Of a DNA stretch of 64,000 nt, positions 33,717 to 42,865 are shown piece after piece (positions within the stretch are counted from its first letter, which is position 1; every line of letters begins with the position of its first letter). The notes under the pieces were generated by a model that worked only from the letters and a program-made list of their open reading frames with translations, made no database searches and was not told where the DNA came from. Source of the stretch: Pollutimonas sp963712655 (lineage in GTDB: Bacteria > Pseudomonadota > Gammaproteobacteria > Burkholderiales > Burkholderiaceae_B); NCBI GenBank assembly GCA_963712655.1, contig CAVQIT010000008.1, forward strand, positions 1,674,001 to 1,738,000. The letters run 5' to 3'. Made by a program: the position numbers and the translations under genes.

Positions 33717-34602
33717 TCAGGTTGCGCCAAGTGCCTTAGCCAGGTGATCGATAAGCGCTGCCACGCGGCGGCTCGGCGGATTGCCGGCATACACCGCGTA
33801 CAAGTTGACCCGCTCTGCGCCAAAGTCATCCAGTGCGGTCTGCAATGTGCCCGAAATGAGCTCTTGCCGGATATCCCAGTGGTTCTTGATGACGATGCCC
33901 TGGCCGTTCACCGCCCATTCGCGCAGTACGTCGCCATCGCTGGCTTGCCGATCACCGGAAACCTTCACGCTGAAGTCTTTGTTGCCGCTGCGAAACGGCC
34001 ACGAAGCCAGCGGCGCCCCGGGCCGGGCAAGGATCAGGCAGTTGTGGGCGGCCAGTTCGCCGGGATGTTCCGGTTTTCCGGCCTTTGCCCAGTACGCCGG
34101 CGAAGCACACACCACGCGCTCGCCGGACACCAGCAGACGGGCGTGCAGGTTCGAATCGACCAGCGGCCCATTACGCAGGGCGAGGTCGATATGCCCATCA
34201 ATCAGGTCGACCGTGCTGTCACTTAGCACCAGACTCATATGAATGGCCGGGTGCAGTGCCTGAAAGGAATCCAGCAGCGGCCGCAACTGCACACGGCCAA
34301 AGTCGTTAGTCGCCGTCACGCGAATCGGCCCCGCCAGCGGCCCATCTTCCCTCAATGCGCTGACGGCGGCATCCCATTCGGACACAATGCGCCTTGCATC
34401 CGCCAGCAACGTCTCGCCCGCGTGCGTGAACACAAGCCGGCGCGTGGAGCGTGTAATCAAGCGTCGCGCCGAATTCCTGCTCAAGCTGGTTGATTGCCAA
34501 GGTCACCGTTGACGTCGCGATAGAGCGCTGTCGCGCCACACTGGAAAAGCTTCCCGCTTGCGCCACATCGAGCAGCAAGCGTATGGCATCGATACGATCC
34601 AT
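33717..34602 (-). pseudogene. LysR-family regulator, frameshifted
   Basis: The N terminus (MDRIDAIRLLLDVAQAGSFS, SSVARQRSIATSTVTLAINQ) reads in one frame from 34602. After EQEFGATL the frame is lost and the rest of the protein (ITRSTRRLVFTHAGETLL onward, full substrate-binding domain to 33717) continues in another. Removing one G near 34457 restores a normal-length LysR protein of about 294 residues. Either a real pseudogene or an indel in the assembly. Confidence 0.85.
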
Positions 34603-34746
34603 TTTTTGGTATCTCGAAAGGTGGGTTGAAAACGCGGGCGATGATAGCGATACAGATGGATTATAAGTTGCAGCAACTCCCAGGGGACAGATGTAACGGC
34701 CCGCTTAGTACCGTCTAGCCATCTCGGTTAAATCTCATCAAGATAC

Positions 34747-35063
34747 GTGTCCACGTATTTGCTGCGCCCCTTGCTTGACGCACTGCATCGCCATGTCTTT
34801 TCTGCCGATAAACTGCATACCGACGACACCCCGATCAAGGTGCTGGCGCCGGGCACCGGCAAGACACGCGAGGCGCGCCTGTGGGTCTATGCCCCCGATG
34901 ATCGGCCAAGCGGGAACACCACGGCGCCGGCCGTGTGGCTGTGCAACTAGCCTGATCGTCGTGGCATCCATCCGCAAACCCACTTCAAGGCGTACACCGG
35001 GATTCTTCAAGCTGATGCCTTCGCCGGATACAACAAGGTCTACGAATCGGGCCGTTACGCCTA
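34747..35063 (+). pseudogene. IS66 TnpC fragment, degraded
   Basis: Preserves LLRPLLDALHRHVFSADKLH then TDDTPIKVLAPGTGKTREAR and LWVYAPDDRPSG in one frame (to about 34930), followed after a frameshift by HFKAYTGILQADAFAGYNKV and YESGRYA. Both ends are missing. Related to, but distinct from, the intact IS66 at 42839-45298. Confidence 0.8.
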
Positions 35064-35078
35064 ATCTGCCCCGTCGCC

Positions 35079-35279
35079 TGGAAGCGTCTACGCGCCGCTG
35101 GCATGTGGGTCATCGCCGCCGTGTTCTGCAACGCGTTCGTCACGCGAATCCCGATGGACACCGTCTATGCGATTCCCTTCGGAATCCTTTTCGCCGCTGT
35201 CGTGGTGCGCCTGTTGGGCAGGCAAGCGCAGGCTGTCAAGCGACGCCAGGCCGCGCCGGGCGCAAGCCGGGCGTCGTAG
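35079..35279 (+). pseudogene. C-terminal fragment of an integral membrane protein
   Basis: 66 codons, no start, reading AAGMWVIAAVFCNAFVTRIP, MDTVYAIPFGILFAAVVVRLL and a basic tail. Two transmembrane helices with a cytoplasmic-like end. The parent family is not recognised. It directly follows an IS66 fragment and precedes the half-tRNA at the right end of island 1. Confidence 0.45.
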
Positions 35280-35353
35280 CAGCATGATTGGTTTTGTTCA
35301 TGGCTCAAGACACTTACTTTGTCCGAAAGGCAATGGGAACCAGCCTTTTAAAC

Positions 35354-35406
35354 TGGTGCCGGGGCCGGAATCGAACCGGCACGCCCCGCGGCGGGGGATT
35401 TTGAGT
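35354..35406 (-). repeat. tRNA-Leu 3' half, junction between islands 1 and 2
   Basis: 53 bases corresponding to the anticodon loop through CCA end of tRNA-Leu(CAA), differing from 58786-58839 by one deleted base in the acceptor run and two substitutions. It lacks the 5' half and cannot be a functional tRNA. It is what remains of the older tRNA 3' end after a second element integrated at the same site. Confidence 0.85.
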
Positions 35407-35570
35407 TGGCGTGCGAAGGTGTTTGTCTAAAGGGAAGTGGGGCGAAGGTGAGCGTAGGTTGGTTAAGGTGAAAGTAATTATAGATCAGTAGGTTGGCGTA
35501 ATTTTGTGAAATTGACGAAAACTGATGTGTGTACCTGTACTGTACCGGAAAAAATGTATCTCGGTACAGT
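35407..35570. repeat. Conserved island end, copy 2
   Basis: Near-identical to 6048-6208 over its whole length. Contains a perfect inverted repeat ACTGTACCG (35539-35547) / CGGTACAGT (35562-35570). Both copies begin exactly where similarity to tRNA-Leu stops. Confidence 0.8.
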
Positions 35571-36081
35571 TAAGTCAAGCTGCTAGGTCTATGGCAATGG
35601 CAGCTAACGACCGAGGCTGTGTGAAAGATCGGCCATACTCTTCTTACTATTCCCGAGAGCTGAAAAGTTGAATGCTGAGCGTTCTGGTGGGCCGGTTTTC
35701 TCAGACCCGGGTTATTTCTGCGTTCTCACACGGCAAGGTCCATTGTGGATAGCTTTTGGCCGAGATCTGTCATCAAACTCGCTTTAATGTTTAAGCTTTG
35801 ATCCATAAAGAGCCTATTGGTCTAAGTTTTTAATGTAATATTTTGACGCATATATTTTGATTTTGTAGTCTAGGTTAAGATGTTAAGCACAAATACGTAA
35901 GAGCACTTAAGAGGAAAAGAGGTCCGTGGTTCCGTTGAGATTTGGTCGAACTACAGAGGGAAGTGCTGTGTTTAATTGATTTTTCTGAAATACCTATCCA
36001 TGCTGGCTATGAGTGGGAGGAAGACCTACTGTTTCGGCGGGTACTGAGTTCGTAGTTCAAGCAGACCAGGAACCAAAATAA
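35571..36081. other. Upstream region of the DUF4011 helicase gene
   Basis: About 510 AT-rich bases with no credible gene. The long leader presumably holds the promoter; a weak AGGAACC lies 11 bases before the next ATG. No LexA-like site was seen. Confidence 0.4.
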
Positions 36082-39000
36082 ATGAGTGAAAATATCGACT
36101 TAGAAACTGTAGAAGTGGACGACAATCTTTTTGCCGGAAATGTGCCCATTCAAGAGGCATTATCTCGGTTAAGACTACGTCTCCTGGATCTTACAGGTCG
36201 GAATCGCTTGTTGAATTTCAAGCATAGTGTCGGGAAGTCTCTACGATTTGTTCAGTCAAGCCCCGAGGCGGTATTTAATCGACTGGTCAATGGTAATAAT
36301 GGAGCTAGGGCGCTCATTACTCCAGTAGCGGAACCCGACCGTAGCGCTTGGCAGGAGAAAAATGGCCGCCTCAGCAAGCCCGAGGCCAAAAAGTATGCTG
36401 CTTCTATTGGCATCGATACGTCATTTGAGCTAGCTCTTACAGATACTCGATTACCGGTGGGGGTCAATTCTGGCAACCAAGTACGTGCGCTTTACTACGC
36501 TGAAGACATGGCTAAACATTGCCGGAAAATCGAGCGAGAAGCACGCCTTGCTATCGAAGAAACCGGCGCCAACATGCTTTATCTGGTTTTCGGCTTCCTC
36601 GAGTACCCGGATACGAAGGATAGCGATAAGATATTCCAGGCACCTCTTATATGCGTTCCAGTCAAAATTGAGAAAATTGATGCGGGTAAGCATGCCGGGT
36701 TTCAATTGTCGTATACAGGGGAAGAAGTTGCAGACAATCTTTCGCTACGAGAAAAGCTCAAGCGAGACTATGGCCTAATTCTTCCAGCTTTCGACGAAGA
36801 TGGAGCATCGCTTGAAGACTATCTTGCTTTAGTCGAAGACGCTATTGCGAAGATGCCACGATGGCGTGTTCGAAGAATGCTTTCTTTAACGCTGTTGTCG
36901 TTTACCAATATGCTATTGGTGCGAGACCTAGACCCTGAAAAGTGGCCAGAAAAAGATGGGGTCTCAACATTACTTAAGCACCCAATTGTTCGCAGGGTAT
37001 TTGAAGGTAGTCCCTTAGAGCACGGTTCTGCTCGATACAGCACTGAATACGCCGTCGACGAGCACAGCCTAGCTAACTTGCCTCTTATTTATGATGCAGA
37101 TAGCTCACAACATAGTGCGCTTATTGATGTGCATGAGCGGAAAAATCTTGTTATTGAGGGGCCTCCCGGCACTGGTAAATCCCAGACGATTACAAACTTG
37201 ATTGCAACCGCATTGTTTGCGGGTAAGAAAGTCCTATTTGTTGCAGAGAAATTGGCCGCATTGGAGGTTGTTAAGGCTAGGCTGGAGCGTGCTGGGCTAG
37301 AGCATTTCATATTGGAATTACACAGCAATAAAACAAACAAAAAGAAAGTTTTGGAGGAGATTGCAAAGCGAGTGCTTTTTGAGCCTAAAGTGCCGCAGGG
37401 CCTGTCCGACAAGATAAAAACCATTGAAATAAAACGTAAAGAGCTTAAGACTTACGCTGATTTGTTGAACCGTGTCGTCGGCAACGAGCAGGAATTAACG
37501 GTCCACGACATACTTTGGAAGGCTGAGCGGTATAGGCAGTTAATCAGTGATTCCTGTGTGGATTCGTCTCGAGATATTATTGTTGATTCGGCCCCGTCTA
37601 TCAGCGTGACCGGGTATACAGAATTAATTGATTTACTTCGATACGTTGCTAAACAGTACGATGAAATCGGGGCGTTTGACGTCTCGCACCCTTTTTGGGG
37701 GCTTTTCCCGGAAGAGCTGCAACCAGGCGATGACCTTCACATTGAACGCGCCATGGCGGAGTACACCCCTAAGTTCGAGGCATTCATTCAAGTGATGTCT
37801 CGCGCCGTCGATTTGTTAGGTGGGGAGGAGTTAGGCCTTTCGTCAGAGGCAACTGAAGGCCTACTCGATACCTTAATTAGTGTTGCGCCTATTGATGCCG
37901 GCGAAATATCCTTTGACATACTGCCTAAGCTATTTAATAAGACGGACACCGATGGTTCAGCAAGCCGCTCGGCGCTGCAACAAGTACGTAGTCGGCTAGA
38001 GGATATTGCTCGATTAAAGAAACAGATTGGCAACGCTTGGATTAGAGATGAGGCTGCGTCCGAGTCATTATTTAGGGAGTGCACTGACTTTGAGGTGCTT
38101 TCTAATTCCTTGGGGTTAGGAAAGATTGCCATAGACGAGCTGCGAGAAAAGACCCGCAGGCTTGAGGTAGCCACAGCAGAAGCGGAGCTTGCTGTTGACT
38201 CAATCCACTCGGTTTTTAAAGAGTTAGGTGATGAGTTTGATGGTTCTCCCAGTACTTTAGGTAAATTTGAGGCCATGGCCGAGGTGGCTGTAGCGGCCCC
38301 ATTCGATTTCCTCTACCTTCGCCATGAGGACTTGCGGCATTCGCAAGCACTAACGGTGTTAGGTCAGGCAAAAGAGGATTTGTCTGGGATTGCTGAGCGC
38401 CATGCGATATTAGATACCCGGTTCTACCTCGATGCTATGCCAACCGTACCTGCTCTTAGAGATGCGATTCAAGTGCTTAGGGAAGGGGATACTTGGTATC
38501 GAGGGTTTCAGTCACGCTGGCGAAAAGCTGCTCAGGTTCATCGGCAGCTTGAGCGTGCCAAAAGTAAGAAAAAAGGAAATGAAAGACTAGCTGACCTTGA
38601 GGAACTACAACTACATAGCCAACGCCGCTCTGAATGGGGCAGGCAAGAAGACCTGCGAAGGTTTGCGGGTCAACACTTTCGAGATGAGGACACCCCGCTG
38701 GACAGCCTGTTGCAAGTTTCAAGCTGGGTGGTAAACAGCAATAAACAGATTGAAGCTGCTCGTGTATCGACAAGCTCTTTCGACTCGATTACGGTGGAAC
38801 CTAGCAGACTCAAATCCTTACAATCGGTCCAGCCTATGCTAGCTCGAGCATGCGAAGCATTAAGACGTCTCGACGAATTGTTTAAGAACGAGTTCCAAGG
38901 TGCTAATGTCGGAATCGTTACTACATTTGCTCGCGGAACCTGGCCTCAACGTATTGAGCAAAGTCAACGGCTTATAACTGGATTGAATCAGATTTGTACG

Positions 39001-41556
39001 CAAATCGGAGCAACAGTCGCTTCAGGCGTATGCATCACTGACGCTATTCAATGTATTCAGGCTAGTCATCGGCTGCCTCAGGCTGAAGCAAGTCTGAATA
39101 GCAATGCGACAATTAAAGAACTGCTCGGCGACCATTTCCAAGGTGTCGATACAAGCCTTGAGCCTATTGAGGCGGCGCATACTTACGGTTGCCTAGTAAG
39201 GAGCGTAAAGCTGCCTGCAGCTATTGAGTCTTTCTTGTTGACCAGCGAAAGCTCTGAAAGCTATGCCAAATTAAATGAGCTGATGGCTGAAATTACACAG
39301 GGCTGGACAACTGTTGATGAGTTTATTCAGCGACTTTCTGCTTTTGGTGAATTTTCCATTACAAAATGGGCCGGCTCAGAAGGATGGAATAGAAATTTTC
39401 TCTCTAAATTAATTGGAAAAACACATCGAGCTACAGCGGGAATGGAGCAACTGCTGCCATGGGCTCAATATGTGAGTCAACGAGAGGACTCTCGCAGAAA
39501 GGGGTTGGCTCCGTTTATAGCCTTGCTAGAAAATGGTGAAGTGCCTGCTGGGTATTTGGTTAACACCTATGCCTATCGGTTTTATTCTTCGATTGCTCAA
39601 TCCATATTTCGAAACAATCCTTCATTAAGTCGCTTTAGCGGTACTCGACATAAGACAGTTCGCGCCGAGTTTGCAGATTTAGACCGACAAATAATCGAAT
39701 TACGTGGACAGCAAATTGCGGTGCAAAGCAATAGCAAAGCCGACCCTCCTGATGGGGTGGGAGGTGTTCGTGTTGGAGATAAAACGGAGATGGAACTGCT
39801 CATGTTGCTGATGCCACAGCAACGTCCTCGAGTGTCCGTACGTAAGATGCTGCAGAGGGCGGGTAAGGCGATTCAAGAACTTAAACCATGTTTCATGATG
39901 GGGCCGCAGGCGGTTGCTCAGTTCCTTGAGCCTGGTCAGCTTGAGTTTGATATTGTCGTGATGGATGAGGCGTCGCAGTTAAAACCAGAGCAAGCTATTG
40001 GAGCGATTGCCAGGGGTAAGCAATTAGTTGTTGTAGGAGACCCGAAACAGCTTCCACCTACTTCATTTTTTGCTCGTATGAATGCTGCTGACGATGATGA
40101 GGCATCAGCTTCCCAGCAAGTAGTTACAGACGGAGCCGAGAGTATTTTAGATGTCTGCATGGGTCATTTCCAGCCGGTGCGCTCCTTACGTTGGCACTAT
40201 CGCTCCCGACATGAGTCCCTTATTGCATTCTCCAATCAAAAATTTTACGGCAATAAGCTCTATGTTTTCCCATCTCCTTATCCCAAAGGTAAGGCGTTAG
40301 GGTTGCGGTACACGTATGTTGCCGATGGTGTTTATGAAGGCCAAATGAATAAACTTGAGGCTACTCGAGTTGTTGATGCCGTTATTGACCATGTCCTGTC
40401 TCAGCCGGAGCATTCATTAGGCATAGTTACTCTCAATATCAAGCAACGTGACTTGATTGCCGAATTGTTGGAAGAGAAACTGAAGAATTACCCTGAGGCG
40501 GAGGAGTACAGAAAGCACTGGGATGCGCAAGGGATGGGGCTGTTCATCAAAAACCTGGAAAACGTTCAGGGGGATGAGCGAGATTGCATCGTAATTTCTA
40601 CTACTTTCGGCAAAGCTCCTGGGACAAAGGTTGTACGGCAAAATTTTGGCCCTATTAGCCGCGATGGAGGCTGGCGTCGCCTTAACGTTTTATTTACGCG
40701 TGCCCGTAACTCCGTCTCCGTTATTAGCTCAATGCAGCCTGAGGATATAGTTGTTGACAGTAGCACTCCGGAAGGGACGCAGGCGCTTCGCGATTACTTA
40801 GAATATGCCCGCTCCGGCGTATTGACCCAACAGTCCTTTACAAATCAAGAACCTGACAGTGACTTCGAAGTTGCTGTGATTCAGTTGTTGAATGACCGAG
40901 GTTTTCAAGTTACGCCTCAGCTTGGCGTCGCAGGTTTTCGGATGGACATAGCGGTAAAGCATCCGGATTACCCTTCAGGCTATCTTGCCGCAATTGAGTG
41001 CGACGGGGCTACGTATCACTCAGGGGTTTCAGTGCGCGACCGCGACCGCATTAGACAGGAAATTCTCGAGAGCTTGGGGTGGAGGGGCCGCATTTGGCGT
41101 ATATGGTCGACTGATTGGTTCCGTAACCCTCGGGCAGAGGCTGAAAAACTATTTAGTTTCTTGGGTACTTTACGAGCACAGCCGGTGCCTCCCGAATTCG
41201 TTGTTGTGAATGAGTCGGAGACCTTACCTGTGATGTCCGAGCCTATGGCCGCTGTTTCTGAACTCGCGGCGGATATTGAGCTTTTCGATGCAGAGGACGA
41301 GGACCTTGAAATAGAGGTGGGCGACTTAGTAACCTACGAAGAGGAGGGGACTAATGAACCGACGGCAGTTACCGTTCGAATCACTGGCCGTAGTAATGAT
41401 TTCAATCAAGGTTTAATCGCAGAGCATACGCCGTTAGCCCAAATTCTATTGGGCGCCACCGTCGGGGAGACCGTGGTACTACGCGTTCCTGGGCAACCTG
41501 CTAAATCATTTCTTATTAAGGAAATAAAGCGTGTGAAAGAAGCGGTAAATGAGTAG
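36082..41556 (+). CDS. DUF4011 - superfamily I helicase - Vsr-like nuclease (Hhe-type defence protein)
   Basis: 1824 residues. The N-terminal DUF4011 region has LRLRLLDLTGRNRLLNFKH (about 30-48). An SF1 helicase core follows, with Walker A IEGPPGTGKSQTITNLIA (about 358-375), a long helical insertion (about 450-1230), Walker B DIVVMDEASQLKPEQ (about 1290), VVVGDPKQLPPTSFF (about 1317), ENVQGDERDCIVIS (about 1493) and RRLNVLFTRARNSV (about 1532). A Vsr/MTES_1575-like nuclease lies at about 1594-1690: FRMDIAVKHP and LAAIECDGATYHSG hold the D and E-x-D type residues. This matches the single-gene DUF4011-helicase-Vsr defence architecture (Hhe). The gene is visibly AT-rich relative to the backbone. 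Anti-phage function is inferred from family knowledge. Confidence 0.88.
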   Translation: MSENIDLETVEVDDNLFAGNVPIQEALSRLRLRLLDLTGRNRLLNFKHSVGKSLRFVQSSPEAVFNRLVNGNNGARALITPVAEPDRSAWQEKNGRLSKPEAKKYAASIGIDTSFELALTDTRLPVGVNSGNQVRALYYAEDMAKHCRKIEREARLAIEETGANMLYLVFGFLEYPDTKDSDKIFQAPLICVPVKIEKIDAGKHAGFQLSYTGEEVADNLSLREKLKRDYGLILPAFDEDGASLEDYLALVEDAIAKMPRWRVRRMLSLTLLSFTNMLLVRDLDPEKWPEKDGVSTLLKHPIVRRVFEGSPLEHGSARYSTEYAVDEHSLANLPLIYDADSSQHSALIDVHERKNLVIEGPPGTGKSQTITNLIATALFAGKKVLFVAEKLAALEVVKARLERAGLEHFILELHSNKTNKKKVLEEIAKRVLFEPKVPQGLSDKIKTIEIKRKELKTYADLLNRVVGNEQELTVHDILWKAERYRQLISDSCVDSSRDIIVDSAPSISVTGYTELIDLLRYVAKQYDEIGAFDVSHPFWGLFPEELQPGDDLHIERAMAEYTPKFEAFIQVMSRAVDLLGGEELGLSSEATEGLLDTLISVAPIDAGEISFDILPKLFNKTDTDGSASRSALQQVRSRLEDIARLKKQIGNAWIRDEAASESLFRECTDFEVLSNSLGLGKIAIDELREKTRRLEVATAEAELAVDSIHSVFKELGDEFDGSPSTLGKFEAMAEVAVAAPFDFLYLRHEDLRHSQALTVLGQAKEDLSGIAERHAILDTRFYLDAMPTVPALRDAIQVLREGDTWYRGFQSRWRKAAQVHRQLERAKSKKKGNERLADLEELQLHSQRRSEWGRQEDLRRFAGQHFRDEDTPLDSLLQVSSWVVNSNKQIEAARVSTSSFDSITVEPSRLKSLQSVQPMLARACEALRRLDELFKNEFQGANVGIVTTFARGTWPQRIEQSQRLITGLNQICTQIGATVASGVCITDAIQCIQASHRLPQAEASLNSNATIKELLGDHFQGVDTSLEPIEAAHTYGCLVRSVKLPAAIESFLLTSESSESYAKLNELMAEITQGWTTVDEFIQRLSAFGEFSITKWAGSEGWNRNFLSKLIGKTHRATAGMEQLLPWAQYVSQREDSRRKGLAPFIALLENGEVPAGYLVNTYAYRFYSSIAQSIFRNNPSLSRFSGTRHKTVRAEFADLDRQIIELRGQQIAVQSNSKADPPDGVGGVRVGDKTEMELLMLLMPQQRPRVSVRKMLQRAGKAIQELKPCFMMGPQAVAQFLEPGQLEFDIVVMDEASQLKPEQAIGAIARGKQLVVVGDPKQLPPTSFFARMNAADDDEASASQQVVTDGAESILDVCMGHFQPVRSLRWHYRSRHESLIAFSNQKFYGNKLYVFPSPYPKGKALGLRYTYVADGVYEGQMNKLEATRVVDAVIDHVLSQPEHSLGIVTLNIKQRDLIAELLEEKLKNYPEAEEYRKHWDAQGMGLFIKNLENVQGDERDCIVISTTFGKAPGTKVVRQNFGPISRDGGWRRLNVLFTRARNSVSVISSMQPEDIVVDSSTPEGTQALRDYLEYARSGVLTQQSFTNQEPDSDFEVAVIQLLNDRGFQVTPQLGVAGFRMDIAVKHPDYPSGYLAAIECDGATYHSGVSVRDRDRIRQEILESLGWRGRIWRIWSTDWFRNPRAEAEKLFSFLGTLRAQPVPPEFVVVNESETLPVMSEPMAAVSELAADIELFDAEDEDLEIEVGDLVTYEEEGTNEPTAVTVRITGRSNDFNQGLIAEHTPLAQILLGATVGETVVLRVPGQPAKSFLIKEIKRVKEAVNE

Positions 41557-41667
41557 TCTCGACGGGGTGGAGTTTCGTCGGGTGACCGCCGCGTGTACAA
41601 GAGTGTAGTGGTCTAATGAAATCAGACACCTCGATAGGTGGATAATCCATCGTAAGAGGCAACACGA

Positions 41668-41961
41668 ATGAAAACACGCCGTAAATTTGACACTCAATTT
41701 AAATTGGAAGTGGTTCACCTGGTTAAGGATCAGAACCTAAGTGTGAGCGAGGTGGCCCAAACCATGGGCCTGGGGGAAACGGCGATCCGTCGTTGGGTGA
41801 CGCAACATGAGGCGGAATTAACCGGCCAGAGCGGTATTGGCAAGCCGTTGAGCGCTGAGCAGCAACGTATTCGCATGCTTGAGGCGCAGAACCGGCAGTT
41901 GCTGTCGGATAACGACCTGTTAAAAAAAGCATCGGCCTTCTTCGCTCGGGAACTGAAATGA
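41668..41961 (+). CDS. IS3 transposase OrfA
   Basis: 97 residues. Helix-turn-helix (FKLEVVHLVKDQNLSVSEVA, ETAIRRWVTQHEAELTG) followed by a leucine-zipper-like segment (IRMLEAQNRQLLSDNDLLKK). A run of seven A then G at 41922-41928, inside the overlap where the OrfB frame is open, is a classical -1 slippery site; OrfB lies in the -1 frame, so an OrfAB fusion is expected. Confidence 0.9.
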   Translation: MKTRRKFDTQFKLEVVHLVKDQNLSVSEVAQTMGLGETAIRRWVTQHEAELTGQSGIGKPLSAEQQRIRMLEAQNRQLLSDNDLLKKASAFFARELK

Positions 41962-42842
41962 TCTACCGTTTGGTTCGGCAGTGGCAGGAGAAGGCCGTAC
42001 CGGTGGCGCAGGCTTGCCGGGTATTGGGGGTGAGCCGTGCTGGGTATTATCAGCGCCGAGCACGTGGGGTGTCGGCCAAGGATGTGCAGGCCAGCGTGCA
42101 TGTGAAAGCGGCGTTTGCCAGCAGTGGCAAGAGCTACGGCAGTCGCCGGATACGCATGGCGTTGGCCCATCGTGGTGTCCCGATGGGGCGCTTTCGTGTG
42201 CGACGGCTCATGCGCGAGAACGCATTGCGTCCGGTATGGAAACGCAAATTTGTGAGTACGACCGACAGCAAGCACGACTATCCTGTGGCGCCGAACCTGC
42301 TAAACCGGCAGTTTGACGTCGCGCAGCCGAATCGGGCCTGGGTCTCGGACCTGACCTATATTCGTACCCGCCAGGGTTGGCTTTACTTGGCCGTGGTCAT
42401 GGATCTGTACTCGCGCAAGATCGTGGGCTGGGCCAGCGCCGCAACGATGCCCACCGAACTGGTGGCCGCCGCGCTGAATATGGCGATTCAACAACGCCGC
42501 CCGGCCCCAGGGCTAATTCTGCATTCGGACCAAGGCAGCCAGTATGCCTCGCAGGCCTACCAGGCCTTGCTGACCCAATACGGCATTCGTTGCAGCATGA
42601 GCCGCAAGGGTAATTGTTGGGATAACGCGGTGATGGAGCGATTCTTCCTGAACCTGAAAATGGAGCGTGTCTGGCAACGCGATTATGCCAACCATGCCGA
42701 GGCTCAGCAGGACATCACCCAGTACATCATCGGCTTTTATAACCGGGCACGATTGCATTCCACCTTGGGCTACACAACACCCGTACTGTTCGAATTACAT
42801 GACGTAGTAAAACAACCTATCTCCGTGTCTGAAATTTCGTAA
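41958..42842 (+). CDS. IS3 transposase OrfB (DDE integrase)
   Basis: 294 residues overlapping orfA by four bases. HTH_21-like region KDVQASVHVKAAFASSGKSY then DDE catalytic residues in WVSDLTYI, LILHSDQGSQYAS and NCWDNAVMERFF with the usual D-D-35-E spacing. Intact, so the element is probably mobile. The stop lies within the right terminal region. Confidence 0.93.
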   Translation: MIYRLVRQWQEKAVPVAQACRVLGVSRAGYYQRRARGVSAKDVQASVHVKAAFASSGKSYGSRRIRMALAHRGVPMGRFRVRRLMRENALRPVWKRKFVSTTDSKHDYPVAPNLLNRQFDVAQPNRAWVSDLTYIRTRQGWLYLAVVMDLYSRKIVGWASAATMPTELVAAALNMAIQQRRPAPGLILHSDQGSQYASQAYQALLTQYGIRCSMSRKGNCWDNAVMERFFLNLKMERVWQRDYANHAEAQQDITQYIIGFYNRARLHSTLGYTTPVLFELHDVVKQPISVSEIS

Positions 42843-42865
42843 GCGCTCCATTAAGCACAGGGTTT

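Larger units (their letters stand above)
41604..42850 (+). mobile_element. IS3-family insertion sequence
   Basis: Two overlapping genes with an IS3 layout. Imperfect terminal inverted repeats are visible: left TCAGACACCTCGATAGGT (41622-41639) and right ACCTATCTCCGTGTCTGA (near 42815-42832, opposite orientation). Outer limits are approximate because the right end merges with the left end of the IS66 element; a target duplication could not be confirmed. Confidence 0.75.

Noticed and set aside
35354..35406. A second functional tRNA gene
   Set aside because: Only the 3' half is present, with a base missing from the acceptor strand.
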